Source of the DNA: DATBSL01 sp964561785
Lineage (GTDB): Bacteria; Acidobacteriota; Vicinamibacteria; Fen-336
Direction: 5' to 3'
Assembly: GCA_964561785.1 (NCBI GenBank)
Contig: CAZLRF010000006.1
Coordinates: forward strand, 51,359 to 115,358
Length of the DNA stretch: 64,000 nucleotides
Both the position numbers and the translations under genes were made by a program. A model generated the notes under the pieces. That model searched no databases. It saw only the letters and a list, made by a program, of their open reading frames with translations, and was not told where the DNA came from. Position 1 is the stretch's first letter, and every line of letters begins with the position of its first letter. Of the stretch, positions 9,695 to 19,325 are shown piece by piece.

Positions 9695-12004
9695 TCAGCG
9701 GATGCGGCGCGCCTGGGCCTCCCCCCAGGTGCGCACCCAGACCCTCGTCCCGTCCGTTGCGACCTCGATCGTGCCATCGCGGTCGGTCCGCAGCACGAGT
9801 GCCCCCGCCGTGCGGTAGCGCTCGAGCACCTCGGGGTGAGGGTGCCCGAAGGTGTTGTGCGCTCCCGCCGAGACGAGGGCGAGGCGGGGCGCGGCCGCCT
9901 CCACGAAGCCCCGGCCGCTGCTCGACCGGCTGCCGTGATGGGCCACCTTCACCACGACCGACTGTGGAACCACGAGCGCCGCTTCCGCGTCCCCGGCGAC
10001 GTCTCCCGTGAGCAGCAGGTGCACCTCCCCCAGCGACACGTCGAGAACGACGGAGTCCTCGTTGCGCACCCGCCAGGGCGGGCGGCGCGGGGGGCGGGGG
10101 CCGAGAACGCGCAGGCGCACGCCGTCCCAGTCGAGCCGCGCGCCGGCGGCGAGCGAGCGCCGCGCCGCTCCCAGGGCACGGAAGCGCTCGTCGATCCCCC
10201 GCCAGACGGGATCGCGCAGCGGCGCCGGCCCCTCCCACAGCTCCCCGACCCGGAACGCCCGGAGGAGGAACGGGACCCCGCCCACGTGGTCGGGGTGGGC
10301 GTGGGTCACGAGGACGGCGTCGAGCCGGCGGACGCCCAGCCGCCACAGCTCGGGCGCCACCCGCCGCTCGCCGGGATCGAAGCGCGGGTCCCGCGAGCCT
10401 CCCGCGTCGACGAGGAGCGCGCGTCCCGAGGGCGACCGCAGCAGCAGGCTGTCGCCCTGGCCCACGTCCACGACCGTGAGGTGGAGCCGTCCGTCCGCCG
10501 CGCCCGGCCGCCCCGCGACGAGGGCGACGTGGGAGGCGAGGAGCAAGCCCAGCCCGGCCACCCGCCGTCCGCGACGGAGCAGTCCGAGGCCGGCGGTCCA
10601 CGAGGCGACCGCCGTCCACGTGGGCGAGGGCACCCGCAGGTCCAACCAGGGGCCCAGGGGGCCGAGGTCTCCGCAGCGGCGCAGGGCGTGTGCCGTCACC
10701 CACGCGACATCGCCCGCGGCCGAGGCGACGGGGGCGCCGAGGGCCTGCGCGGCGAGGACGCCGAGGCCGCCCAGGAGGACGACGCCCGACAGCGGCACGG
10801 CCAGGATGTTGAGCACGATCGCGGCGGGTGCCAGGCGGTGGAACCAGGAGGCGAGGACGGGAGCGAGGACGCCCTGGGCGGCGATCGACGCGGCCACGGC
10901 GAGGTCGACCCGCAGCGGCAGCCTTCTCCACCCCTGGGTGAGGGGCCCCGCCAGGGCCAGGATCCCGAGCGTGGCGCCGAAGGAGAGCTGGAAGCCGACG
11001 TCGCCCGCGGAGGACGGGCGGGCCACGAGGAGCACGAGCGCGGCGAGGCCGAGCAGGTTCGCGACGTCGGTGTCCACGTCGATCGCCCGCCCGAGCAGGA
11101 CCGCCGAGGCCATGAGGCTCGCCCGGACGACCGGCACGTCGCCCCCGACGAAGACCGCGTAGAGGCCCACGGCCGATGCCGTGACGCACGCGGTCGTCCA
11201 CGGCCCGGCCCGCAGGGCGCGCAGAGCGAAGACGAGCAGCGCCGCGACCATCGCGACCTGGGCGCCGGAGAGGGCGAGGACGTGGTAGGTCCCCGAAGCC
11301 CGGAACGCCTCGGACGTCGCCGCGTCGATTCCCGAGCGGTCGCCGAGCACCATCGCCTGCACCAGCCCCCGCTCCACCCCCGGGAGGAGCCACCGCGCGA
11401 ACGCGGCGCGTGCCTCCTCGCGCCGCCGCGCCACGAAGAGCCGCAGCGGCGCGCCGCCCTCCGGCAGGCGCTCGACCAGCCGGGCCGACTTGCAGGAGGC
11501 GAAGACCTCGTCACCGGCGCCCCGCCGAGGGGCCCGAAGGGCCGCCCACACCGCGAGGCGCTGCCCGTCGAGCAATCGGGGCCTCTTGTCCTCCCCCGCC
11601 ACCTCCAGACGCGCACGACCCTCGGTCGGGACGGGATGCCCGGATCTCTCCTCGATCGCGTCGACGGCCAGCCGGAACGTGAGCCGGCCGTCCCGCTCCT
11701 CCGAGTCCCCTCGAACCGAACCGACGAGACGCACGACCCGCCCCGTCCCGCGTTCGGCCAGGCGCCACAGGGGCTGGCTCTCGACCTGCATCGCCTCGAC
11801 GCTCGCCGCCGCCACCCCGAGGGCGAGCGCCGCGCCGCCGAGGCCGGCCATCGCCGCGCGTCCCTCCCCGGCCGCGAGCGAGGCCGCGAGGAGTGCGGCC
11901 GCGAGCGAGACGAGCGCGATCGCCTCGAGCGTGTTCCTTCCGGCCCCGGCGAGGAGGCAGCCGAGGCCGAACGCTCCGGCGAGGGCGAGGAGGGGACGGC
12001 GCAT
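9695..12004 (-). CDS. comEC: ComEC/Rec2 DNA uptake channel protein
   Basis: 769 residues with all three expected parts. An N-terminal membrane and OB-like DUF4131 region covers about 1-190. The Competence domain of multiple TM helices (about 200-480) has the signature YHVLALSGAQVAMVA. A C-terminal metallo-beta-lactamase domain (about 490-760) has VDVGQGDSLL, THAHPDHVGG and KVAHHGS. It moves single-stranded DNA across the inner membrane in natural transformation. No other competence genes are adjacent, though a PilB/GspE ATPase is encoded at 48153. A TATGGT box lies 8 bases before the ATG. Confidence 0.95.
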   Translation of the reverse strand: MRRPLLALAGAFGLGCLLAGAGRNTLEAIALVSLAAALLAASLAAGEGRAAMAGLGGAALALGVAAASVEAMQVESQPLWRLAERGTGRVVRLVGSVRGDSEERDGRLTFRLAVDAIEERSGHPVPTEGRARLEVAGEDKRPRLLDGQRLAVWAALRAPRRGAGDEVFASCKSARLVERLPEGGAPLRLFVARRREEARAAFARWLLPGVERGLVQAMVLGDRSGIDAATSEAFRASGTYHVLALSGAQVAMVAALLVFALRALRAGPWTTACVTASAVGLYAVFVGGDVPVVRASLMASAVLLGRAIDVDTDVANLLGLAALVLLVARPSSAGDVGFQLSFGATLGILALAGPLTQGWRRLPLRVDLAVAASIAAQGVLAPVLASWFHRLAPAAIVLNILAVPLSGVVLLGGLGVLAAQALGAPVASAAGDVAWVTAHALRRCGDLGPLGPWLDLRVPSPTWTAVASWTAGLGLLRRGRRVAGLGLLLASHVALVAGRPGAADGRLHLTVVDVGQGDSLLLRSPSGRALLVDAGGSRDPRFDPGERRVAPELWRLGVRRLDAVLVTHAHPDHVGGVPFLLRAFRVGELWEGPAPLRDPVWRGIDERFRALGAARRSLAAGARLDWDGVRLRVLGPRPPRRPPWRVRNEDSVVLDVSLGEVHLLLTGDVAGDAEAALVVPQSVVVKVAHHGSRSSSGRGFVEAAAPRLALVSAGAHNTFGHPHPEVLERYRTAGALVLRTDRDGTIEVATDGTRVWVRTWGEAQARRIR

Positions 12005-12012
12005 CGCGGCGG

Positions 12013-12018
12013 ACCATA
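12013..12018 (-). promoter_or_regulatory. Candidate -10 box of comEC (leaderless type)
   Basis: TATGGT on the minus strand ends 8 bases before the comEC ATG. No Shine-Dalgarno sequence lies between. It fits the TANNNT-N6-8-start pattern seen repeatedly in this window. Confidence 0.4.
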
Positions 12019-12079
12019 CGCCGCGACGCTCCCCGCGTCCCGCCTCGACAGGACGGTTCCCGGACCGTCACAAGGCGGC

Positions 12080-13378
12080 TCACGACGCCCGGAGCCGGAC
12101 CACCGCCTCCAGGTGGAAGGTGTCGGGGAAGAGGTCGAAGAGGAGCACGGCGTCCGGACGGAAGCCCCGCGCCGCGAAGGAGGCGAGGTCGCGCCCCAGC
12201 GTCGGAGGATCGCAGGAGACGTAGACCACCGCCTCCGGTCTGCGGGCGGCCACCGCCGACACCACCTCGGGACCCGCCCCGCTCCGAGGCGGGTCGAGCA
12301 CGACGCGCTCGCCGGGCGCGGGGGGCACGTCGCCGAGCCGGCGCGCCACGTCCCCCTCGAGCACCCGCACGCGCCGCAGCCCGTTCTCGCGGGCCGCCCA
12401 GCGAGCGTCCTCGGCGGCGGTGGCCGACCACTCGACCGCCACCACGTCCTCGCCCCGGGCGGCGAGCGGCATCGCGAACAGCCCGACCCCCGCGTACAGA
12501 TCGAGCACCGGGCCCGTTCCCCGCTCGACGAGCCCCACCACCTCGCGGGCGAGCGGCTCGAGCAGGAAGCGGTTCGCCTGGAAGAAGGAGCGCACGTGGG
12601 CGCGCAGCCTCGCGCCGAGGACGGTGGCCTCGACGAACGGCGATCCGCGGAGCCACCGCAGCCTTCGCTCGGCGCTGACCCCGAAGCCGTCGAGCGGGAG
12701 CCCCGCCGCGAGCGCGGCGAGCGATTGCACCTCCCGCCCCGGCAGCGCCGTCGCCAGGCATGCGACGAGCGTCGAGCCGTCGGGCGCCTCGAGCAGGTCG
12801 AGGCCCCGCAGACCCCGCCACGTTCCGGGGTGAGCGGCGAGCGCTTCGCGCACCGCGCGCGCGGCCGCTCCCACCCGGGCCGACAGCTGCCGGCAGGCGT
12901 CCACCTCGACGAGGCGGCGGCTTCCCTCTTCGCGAAGGCCCAGGCGGGCACCCTCCGCCCCCGCGGCGAAGTGCAGCGACGCGCGCATGCGCCAGCCGGA
13001 CTCCGGCGACGCATGGATCGCCACGTCGCCCTCCCACGGGACGCCCGAGCGCCGCAGGGACTCGCGCAGCACGGCCTCCTTGAGGCGCAGCTGGGCCGGG
13101 TAGGCGAGCTCCTGGTAGGCGCAGCCACCGCAACGCGGCACGTAGGGGCACGGCGAGGCCCGCCGATCGGGAGAGGGGCGCTCGACCTCGACGAGGCGCG
13201 CCTCCGCCCAGCCGGCGTGCACCTCGGTCACCTCGGCGCGGACGCGGTCTCCGGCAAGCCCGCGCGGGACGAACACCACGCGGCCGTCGAGGCGGAGCAG
13301 CCCCCGACCCCGGTACACGCCCTTCTCGACGACGCCGCGCACGACGTCGCCCCTGCGCAGCCCGCCCGACCCGCTCAC
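12080..13378 (-). CDS. TrmA/RlmD-family RNA (uracil-5-)-methyltransferase
   Basis: 432 residues starting at a GTG that overlaps the upstream stop as GTGA. Order: an N-terminal TRAM RNA-binding domain (about 1-55), an iron-sulphur Cys cluster (CPYVPRCGGC, about 68-78), then a SAM-dependent methyltransferase domain with LDLYAGVGLFAMPLA and the catalytic region DPPRSGAG followed by VYVSCDPPTLGRD. The last carries the nucleophilic Cys. It should methylate U to m5U in 23S rRNA or tRNA. The TRAM domain and Fe-S cluster favour an RlmD/RlmCD-like rRNA enzyme. The exact target base is not determinable here. Confidence 0.92.
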   Translation of the reverse strand: MSGSGGLRRGDVVRGVVEKGVYRGRGLLRLDGRVVFVPRGLAGDRVRAEVTEVHAGWAEARLVEVERPSPDRRASPCPYVPRCGGCAYQELAYPAQLRLKEAVLRESLRRSGVPWEGDVAIHASPESGWRMRASLHFAAGAEGARLGLREEGSRRLVEVDACRQLSARVGAAARAVREALAAHPGTWRGLRGLDLLEAPDGSTLVACLATALPGREVQSLAALAAGLPLDGFGVSAERRLRWLRGSPFVEATVLGARLRAHVRSFFQANRFLLEPLAREVVGLVERGTGPVLDLYAGVGLFAMPLAARGEDVVAVEWSATAAEDARWAARENGLRRVRVLEGDVARRLGDVPPAPGERVVLDPPRSGAGPEVVSAVAARRPEAVVYVSCDPPTLGRDLASFAARGFRPDAVLLFDLFPDTFHLEAVVRLRAS

Positions 13379-14049
13379 GGAAGAGACGCCTCGAGGTGGA
13401 ACAGGCTGAGCCGGGGCAGCCCGTGCGCCTCGAGCCGCCGCCGAGCGAGGGACTCCCGGCGCAGCTGCTCGAGCACGCGCGCGGGCATCCGGGCGCGCCA
13501 CCGCTCGAGCGAGGCGTCGACTTCCGCCTCGAGGACGCGCGCCGCCTCCTCGCCTTCGTCCTCGCGCAGGGCGGCCACGAGCTCGGCCTCGCGCCCCGCC
13601 AGCCACGCGGTGACCTCCTCGAGGGACCCCGCGTCCGCCCGGGCGCGGAGCTCGCGGGCCAGGGCGGAGGCAGCGGCGCGCGACCGCGCGCCCAGGCCCT
13701 GGGCTCCCTCGAGCGCGGCGGCGAACCCGGCGAGGGCGGCGGGGGCGTCGAGGCCCGGCTCGCGCCCGAGGGCGAGGGCCCGCTCCCATCTCTCGCGGGC
13801 CGCATCCACCTCTGCCGCGCAGTACGCGAGGCTGCGCACCTTGCGGTCGCGGCTCCAGGAGTGGGCGTGGGCATCGAGGGCGTCGCGGATTCCGCGCAGG
13901 ACCACGCGCAGGGGCACCCCCGCCACGCGCCACTTCCGCACGAGATTCCACTCGGCGTTCGACAGAAAGAGCGGGTCTCCCCGCCGGGACACGAAGTACT
14001 CCTCCACCGCCTGGAAGTACTCGGCCTCGGGGTCCGTCGCCACCCTCAC
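13375..14049 (-). CDS. Hypothetical helical protein
   Basis: 224 residues. The N-terminus has a distinctive conserved-looking stretch (EYFQAVEEYFVSRRGDPLF, then LSNAEWNLVRKW). The rest is Ala/Arg/Glu-rich helix with a heptad-like pattern. I recall proteins of this type between birA-like and rRNA-modification genes in acidobacterial genomes but know no function for them. The ATG follows the birA stop by one base. Its stop overlaps the methyltransferase start, so it is part of the birA-methyltransferase operon. Confidence 0.75.
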   Translation of the reverse strand: MRVATDPEAEYFQAVEEYFVSRRGDPLFLSNAEWNLVRKWRVAGVPLRVVLRGIRDALDAHAHSWSRDRKVRSLAYCAAEVDAARERWERALALGREPGLDAPAALAGFAAALEGAQGLGARSRAAASALARELRARADAGSLEEVTAWLAGREAELVAALREDEGEEAARVLEAEVDASLERWRARMPARVLEQLRRESLARRRLEAHGLPRLSLFHLEASLP

Positions 14050-14050
14050 C

Positions 14051-14845
14051 TCACCCGAAGACCGCCCGCCGGACGCGGGAGACCTCGCCGGAGACCAGCC
14101 GCATCTGCCCGCCGCCCTCGGGCTCGAGCAGCAGGGCGCCGTCCGCGTCGATGCCTCGCAGCACCCCCCGCACGCGGCCGCCGGCAGTGGTCGCCTCGAC
14201 CGTCTCTCCCCACCAGGGGATCGCCCTCTCGCGCCAGCGCGCGACGAGCGCCGCGGGATCCGTGGCGAGGAGCAGGCAGGCGCGGCCCACGCCGGCGAGC
14301 ACGTCCGCGGCGACCGCCGAGAGCGGCGCGTCAGGGGCGCCCTCGGCCGCGAGCGAAGTGGCGGTCTCGCGCAGCTCGGCCGGCATCGCGTCGCCGTCCG
14401 GCGCCACGTTCACCCCGATGCCGAGCACGACCCACTCGACGCCGGTCGGACCGGACGCGGCCTCCGAGAGCACCCCCGCGAGCTTGCGGCCCCGGCAGAC
14501 CACGTCGTTCGGCCACTTGAGCTCGGTCGCCACCCCGAGCGCTCCCGCCGCCTCGGCCACCGCGACCCCCGCGGCGAGCGGCAGGAGGGAGACCCTCTCG
14601 AAGCGCGGGCGAAGGAGGACGGACAGGTAGAGCCCGCCCGGCGGAGACGTCCAGGACCGGCCCTCCCGGCCCCGGCCGCCGGTCTGGCGGTCGGCGAGGA
14701 CGACCGTCCACTCGGGCGCGCCGCCGCGCGCGAGCGCCTTCAGCCGGTCGCTCGTCGACACCAGCTCGTCCCGCCACTCGACGGCGGCCAGGGCCGGCCC
14801 CCCGCGCTCGCGCACGGCGGAGGCGAGCGCGGCCGCGCGTTCCAT
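14051..14845 (-). CDS. birA: Biotin--[acetyl-CoA carboxylase] ligase (class I BirA)
   Basis: 264 residues. It lacks the N-terminal winged-helix DNA-binding domain of E. coli BirA, so it is a group I ligase without repressor function. The biotinyl-5'-AMP binding motif is GRGREGRSW, the LKWPNDV motif and the Lys of GRKLAGVL are intact, and a small C-terminal SH3-like cap follows. It activates biotin and attaches it to carboxyl-carrier proteins. The ATG overlaps the valS stop by one base (TGATG). Confidence 0.94.
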   Translation of the reverse strand: MERAAALASAVRERGGPALAAVEWRDELVSTSDRLKALARGGAPEWTVVLADRQTGGRGREGRSWTSPPGGLYLSVLLRPRFERVSLLPLAAGVAVAEAAGALGVATELKWPNDVVCRGRKLAGVLSEAASGPTGVEWVVLGIGVNVAPDGDAMPAELRETATSLAAEGAPDAPLSAVAADVLAGVGRACLLLATDPAALVARWRERAIPWWGETVEATTAGGRVRGVLRGIDADGALLLEPEGGGQMRLVSGEVSRVRRAVFG

Positions 14846-17493
14846 CACGCCTCCGGCTTCGGCGGCTTCTCGGCGAGGACGATCTCCTCCACCTCGAACG
14901 TCCCGTCGGCGAAGCCCTCGCGAGCGACGAGGACGTCGCCCTCCGCTCGGGCGGCCGCCTTCACGTCCTCGAGGCACGGCCGGAGCAGCGTCACCGTCGC
15001 CGGGCTCGCCGCCACGCGCAGCGCCGCCAGGTGCCGGCCGACGGTCCCCCCCGCCGCGCTCTTCGCCCGGCGCACGGCGTCCAGGAAGCCGCAGGCCGCG
15101 TCGAACGCGGCGCCCGCGCCCTCGCCGGGCGCGACGCCCTCGAAGTCCTCGGCCCCCGGCCAGGGCGCGCGGTGAATGCTGCGCTCGCCACTCCGCGCGG
15201 CGAAGCCCCACGACCACACCTCCTCGGTGACGTAGGGCAGGTAGGGCGCGAGCAGGCGCAGAAGGACCGACAGCCCGCGCTGCAGCGCGGCGACCGCCGA
15301 CGTGCGCCCGGCCTGGTCCGTCTCCGACCGCGCGCGCGCCTTGACCATCTCGAGGTAGCTGTCGGTGAAGCCGGCCCAGAAGAAGCGCTCCACGGCGTCG
15401 AGGGCCCCCGCGTAGTCGAGCTCCTCGAACGCCGCCGTCGCCCTGTCCACCGTGTCGCGAAGCCGGGCGAGGAACGCGAGGTCGAGCGGGTGGCCGACCA
15501 CGCCGTCTTCCGCGCTCTGGGCGAGCGCGTACTTGGAGGCGTTCCACACCTTCATCACGAGGCGCCGCCCCACCGCGAACACCTTCTCGTCGAACGCGGT
15601 GTCCGTGCCCAGCCGGGCGGCGAGCGACCAGTAGCGCACGGCGTCGGCGCCGTACTGGTCGAGCAGGTGCATGGGGGTCACCACGTTGCCCTTGCTCTTC
15701 GACATCTTCTTGCGGTCGGGGTCGAGCACCCACCCCGAGATCGCCACGTTTCGCCACGGGATGTCGCCCTCGTGGAGCCAAGCCTTCGCGATCGTGTAGA
15801 AGGCCCAGGTCCGGATGATCTCGTGGCTCTGCGGCCGCAGGTCCATCGGGAACAGGCGCCGGTGCCGCTCGGGACGCGTCGACCAGCCGGTGGCGATCTG
15901 CGGGGTCAGGGAGGACGTGAACCAGGTGTCGAAGACGTCCGCCTCCCCCGTGAACCCGCCCGGCCGGTCGCGCTGCTCCTCCGAGTACCCCTCCGGCGCG
16001 TCGATCGTGGGGTCGACGGGCAGCGCGTCCTCCCGGGCCACGATCGGAGCCGAGTGGTCGATCGTCCCGTCGGCCCGGACCGGGTACCACACGGGAAACG
16101 GGACGCCGAAGTAGCGCTGGCGGCTGATGCACCAGTCGAGGTTCAGGTTCTCCGTCCAGTTGCGGAAGCGCAGGCGCATGAAGTCGGGATGCCAGATCAC
16201 GCGGTCTCCCGCCTCGACGAGCGCCTGCTTGTGCTCGAGGATCCGCACGAACCACTGCCGGGTGGTGATGAACTCGAGCGGCCGGTCGCCTTTCTCGAAG
16301 AACTTCACCGGGTGCTCGATCGGCTGCGGCTCCGCGACGAGGGGCGCCGCGCCCCGCCCGCTCGCGTCTCCCGCCGGGTCGCGCAGCAGCTCGACGATCG
16401 CCTTCTGCGCCTCCCGGGGCGTCTTCCCCTGCAGCGCCGCGTACGCGAGGTTCGCCCGCGCGGGGTCGAGGCTCGGGAAGGCCTCGCTCCCGAACTCGAC
16501 CGGGACGAGGTGGCCGTCGCGACCCACGACCTGGCGCAGGGCGAGGCCGTTCTCCCGCCACCACTGCACGTCGGTCGCGTCCCCGAAGGTGCACACCATC
16601 AGGATGCCGGTGCCCTTCTCCCGCTCCACGAGGTCGCTCGGGAAGATCGGTACCGGCACCCGGAAGAGGGGCGTCACCCCGCGGCGGCCGAACAATGACC
16701 GGTAGCGATCGTCCTCCGGGTGAGCCGCCACCCCCACGCACGCGGGCAACAGCTCGGGGCGCGTCGTCGCGATCACGAAGTCACCCCCGCCCTCGACCCC
16801 GAAGCGCACGTGGTGGAACGCCCCCTTCTGCGGCCGGTCCTCGACTTCGGCCTGAGCCACCGCGGTGCGGAAGTCGACGTCCCACAGGGTCGGCGCCTCC
16901 ACCTGGTACACCTGCCCCTTGCGGAACAGATCGAGGAAGCTCCACTGGGCCGTGCGCCGGCTGGCCGCGTCGATCGTCGAGTACTCGAGCGCCCAGTCGA
17001 CGGACAGGCCGAGCCGCTGCCAGAGGGCCTTGAACGCCTTCTCGTCCTCGGCGGTCAACGCCAGGCAGAGCTCGATGAAGTTCTTCCGGGAGACCCGGCG
17101 CGGCGGCTGCCTGCGCTCGGCGTCGCCCGCCATGGCGAGGCGGAGTCCCTCCTCGTAGCGGGCCTGGGTCTCGCACCGCACGTGGAAGTAGTTCTGGACC
17201 CTCCGCTCGGTGGGCAGCCCGTTGTCGTCCCAGCCCATCGGGTAGAACACGTTGCGGCCCCGCATGCGGTGGTGTCGGACCAGCACGTCGGTCTGCGTGT
17301 AGCTGAAGACGTGGCCCACGTGCAAGGAGCCCGAGACCGTCGGGGGCGGGGTGTCCACGACGTAGACGGGAGCGTCCGCGTCCTCGTCGAATGCATGGAC
17401 GCCCCACTCGCGCCAGCGTTCCGCCCAGCGCTCCTCCGCCTCCCTGGGCTCGAAGTGGGTTCCGAGGGTGTTGGGGTCGATGGTGATGATCAA
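14845..17493 (-). CDS. valS: Valyl-tRNA synthetase, type 2 (archaeal/actinobacterial-like)
   Basis: About 882 residues. This class I synthetase charges tRNA-Val. The HIGH motif is TVSGSLHVGHVFSYTQTD, the KMSKS loop is KKMSKSKGN, and a connective-peptide editing domain lies between. MGWDDNGLPTERRVQNYFHV and the SLTPQIATGW region mark the type-2 ValRS used by Actinobacteria, Rickettsiae and Archaea; the C-terminal coiled arm of the E. coli type is short or absent. I start at a TTG (17493) because AGGAGG lies 11 bases upstream. GTG codons at 17538 and 17568 are in-frame alternatives that add a non-conserved extension. Confidence 0.93.
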   Translation of the reverse strand: MIITIDPNTLGTHFEPREAEERWAERWREWGVHAFDEDADAPVYVVDTPPPTVSGSLHVGHVFSYTQTDVLVRHHRMRGRNVFYPMGWDDNGLPTERRVQNYFHVRCETQARYEEGLRLAMAGDAERRQPPRRVSRKNFIELCLALTAEDEKAFKALWQRLGLSVDWALEYSTIDAASRRTAQWSFLDLFRKGQVYQVEAPTLWDVDFRTAVAQAEVEDRPQKGAFHHVRFGVEGGGDFVIATTRPELLPACVGVAAHPEDDRYRSLFGRRGVTPLFRVPVPIFPSDLVEREKGTGILMVCTFGDATDVQWWRENGLALRQVVGRDGHLVPVEFGSEAFPSLDPARANLAYAALQGKTPREAQKAIVELLRDPAGDASGRGAAPLVAEPQPIEHPVKFFEKGDRPLEFITTRQWFVRILEHKQALVEAGDRVIWHPDFMRLRFRNWTENLNLDWCISRQRYFGVPFPVWYPVRADGTIDHSAPIVAREDALPVDPTIDAPEGYSEEQRDRPGGFTGEADVFDTWFTSSLTPQIATGWSTRPERHRRLFPMDLRPQSHEIIRTWAFYTIAKAWLHEGDIPWRNVAISGWVLDPDRKKMSKSKGNVVTPMHLLDQYGADAVRYWSLAARLGTDTAFDEKVFAVGRRLVMKVWNASKYALAQSAEDGVVGHPLDLAFLARLRDTVDRATAAFEELDYAGALDAVERFFWAGFTDSYLEMVKARARSETDQAGRTSAVAALQRGLSVLLRLLAPYLPYVTEEVWSWGFAARSGERSIHRAPWPGAEDFEGVAPGEGAGAAFDAACGFLDAVRRAKSAAGGTVGRHLAALRVAASPATVTLLRPCLEDVKAAARAEGDVLVAREGFADGTFEVEEIVLAEKPPKPEA

Positions 17494-17610
17494 CGTCCTG
17501 AGCGCCTCCTGTCGCCGGGGAACCCGGCTCGCGGGCACGCGCCTCGCGCCGGCCAGCGAGCCTATCACGCCCCCCGGCCCTCCCGGACCGGCGCCCCGAC
17601 CGTCAGGACC

Positions 17611-19184
17611 TCAGGCCTTCTGGAGCTCGGCCTTCAGGCGCTCGATCTCCTGCTTGATCAGCGCCTCGGCGAGGTCGGGGATCACCTCCCAGGCGATCTC
17701 GCGCACGGCCTTCTCCGAGATCTGCGCGACGACGCGCTGCGCGATCTTCTCCACCATCTCCACCGGGACGGCGAACGCCGCTGCTTCGGAGGCGGGCAGC
17801 GGCGGGGGTTCCGGCGGAGCAACCGCTGCCGCGACGTCGGCGAACGACTCGGGCACGGTGGGTCCGGGCGGCGGCGCAGGTTCCGGCGCCGGCTGAGGTT
17901 TGCCACCCGGCGCGGGTTCGGGCTCGAACGCCGGCGCNNNNNNNNNNNNNNNNNNNNNNNNNNNNNNNNNNNNNNNNNNNNNNNNNNNNNNNNNNNNNNN
18001 NNNNNNNNNNNNNNNNNNNNNNNNNNNNNNNNNNNNNCCGGTGCGGGCTCGGGTTCGAGCACCGGTGCGGGCTCGGGTTCGAACGCCGGCGCAGGCTGAG
18101 GCTCGAACGCCGGCTCGGGCTCGGGCTCGAATACCGGCTCGGGCTCGCGTTCCCGCATCGGCTCCGCTGTCGGCGCGAAGACGCCCGTGATTCCCCCCGC
18201 GTCCGGGGGCGGGAGCGGAGGCAGGGTGCTTCCGGTCTCCGGGGCGAGGCCCCCCGCTTCATCGCCCGCCGCGTCCATCGGCAACGGCGCGGCACCGAAG
18301 TCCAGGTCCTCCTCGAGGACCTCCTCGAACACCGGCGGCTCCTCCGTCGCCTCGACGGCCGCGATCGACTCGTCGGGCACGAAGGCCGGTTCGGGCGGCG
18401 CCGCTGCGGCCACGGAAACGGGGGGGGGTGGCACTGGCGCCGACGGCGGTGCGGGCGGGGCCGGGGAGGCGTTCCACGGCAGTTCGTCCGCCCGGAACAT
18501 CACGGTGGAGGCGGAGTCCGCGGGGGTCGCCGCGGGCGGGGCGAGGAGGGTGGCCGACTCCTCGTCGCTGATCGGGGCGAATCCGGGCGCCGGCTCCGCG
18601 GCCGGCGATTCCCCGAGCGCAGAGGCGTCGAAGGCCCCGAACGGCTCGTCGGGAATGAAGCTCGGCGCCGGCCCGGGAGTGGACGGCCGCACCTCCGCGG
18701 GTCGCGAGAACGGAACCACGACGGGCGGCGCGGCAGGGGGCGCAGCCGCGGGCGGCGGCGCCATTGGCGGCGGCGCGACGGCGGGCCGGGCCGGCGGTGG
18801 CACGGCGCGTGCCGGGGCCCTGGCCAGGAGGTCGCGGACCTTCGCGATGAGCGTCTCGGGCTCGAACGGCTTCGCGAGCGACCCGTCGTAGCCGGCGCGA
18901 GCGGCCCTTTCCTGGTCGAACGGCTCGAAGGCCCCGGTCAGGAGGAGCACGGGGATGTGGGAGAACGACGGGTCGGCCTTGATCTGCTCGCAGACCTCGT
19001 ACCCGTCCTTCTCCGGCATGATGATGTCGCACAGCACGATGTCGGGGCGGACCTGCGGGAGCCGCTCGAGGGCGAGCCTCCCGTTGCCCACGGTGACCAC
19101 CTCGAAGTCCTCGTCCGAGAAGGTCAGCTCGATGACCTTCTGGATCGTGATGCTGTCGTCCGCGAGCAGGATCTTCTTTCCCAT
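17611..19184 (-). CDS. Response regulator receiver protein with long Pro/Glu/Ala linker (assembly gap inside)
   Basis: The N-terminal 120 residues are a CheY-like receiver: acidic pair D9-D10, phospho-acceptor D53 in IVLCDIIMPEKDGYE, T83, and K105 in SLAKPFEP. A very long Pro/Ala/Glu linker follows, with repeats of the type FEPEPAPAFEPEPAP. A 100-N gap interrupts these repeats and breaks the frame, so the true linker length is unknown. After the gap a conserved C-terminal helix resumes (MVEKIAQRVVAQISEKAVREI, ending LKAELQKA at 17611). No DNA-binding or enzymatic output is present. The C-terminal helix may dimerise or bind a partner; that is inference. It has its own promoter. Confidence 0.88.
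17938..18037. other. Assembly gap (100 N)
   Basis: Exactly 100 unknown bases, the conventional placeholder for a gap of unknown size. The flanks are near-identical GC-rich repeats encoding the Pro/Glu linker of the response regulator, so a repeat collapse is the likely cause. The reading frames on the two sides do not agree across 100 bases, as expected if the true length differs. Confidence 0.98.
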
Positions 19185-19271
19185 CCGCTACCGGGCCCCC
19201 AAGGCTTGCGCCGCCCCGCGCCGCTCCCCGCCCTCGCGCCAGCGTGGCGTCGAGTCGGGGCGATTCGGCTG

Positions 19272-19300
19272 AAGATAGACCCTTCCCTCCCGCCTGTCAA
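19272..19300 (-). promoter_or_regulatory. Promoter of the response regulator gene
   Basis: Minus strand TTGACA (19300-19295), a 17-base spacer and TATCTT (19277-19272). This predicts a leader of about 80 bases before the ATG at 19184. It is the closest consensus -35 in this part of the window. Confidence 0.65.
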
Positions 19301-19325
19301 CGAGTTAGCGGCAGGGCGAACCGCC

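Noticed and set aside
9836..15175. A plus-strand open frame of over 1700 codons opposite comEC, the methyltransferase, birA and valS
   Set aside because: It is antisense to well-recognised genes, is Arg/Pro/Gly/His-rich as expected of a GC-driven shadow frame, and shows no domain.
17896..18160. Regular short repeats around the N gap, considered as a CRISPR-like array
   Set aside because: The repeats are in frame with a protein, have no unique spacers, and encode Pro/Glu units; no cas genes are present.
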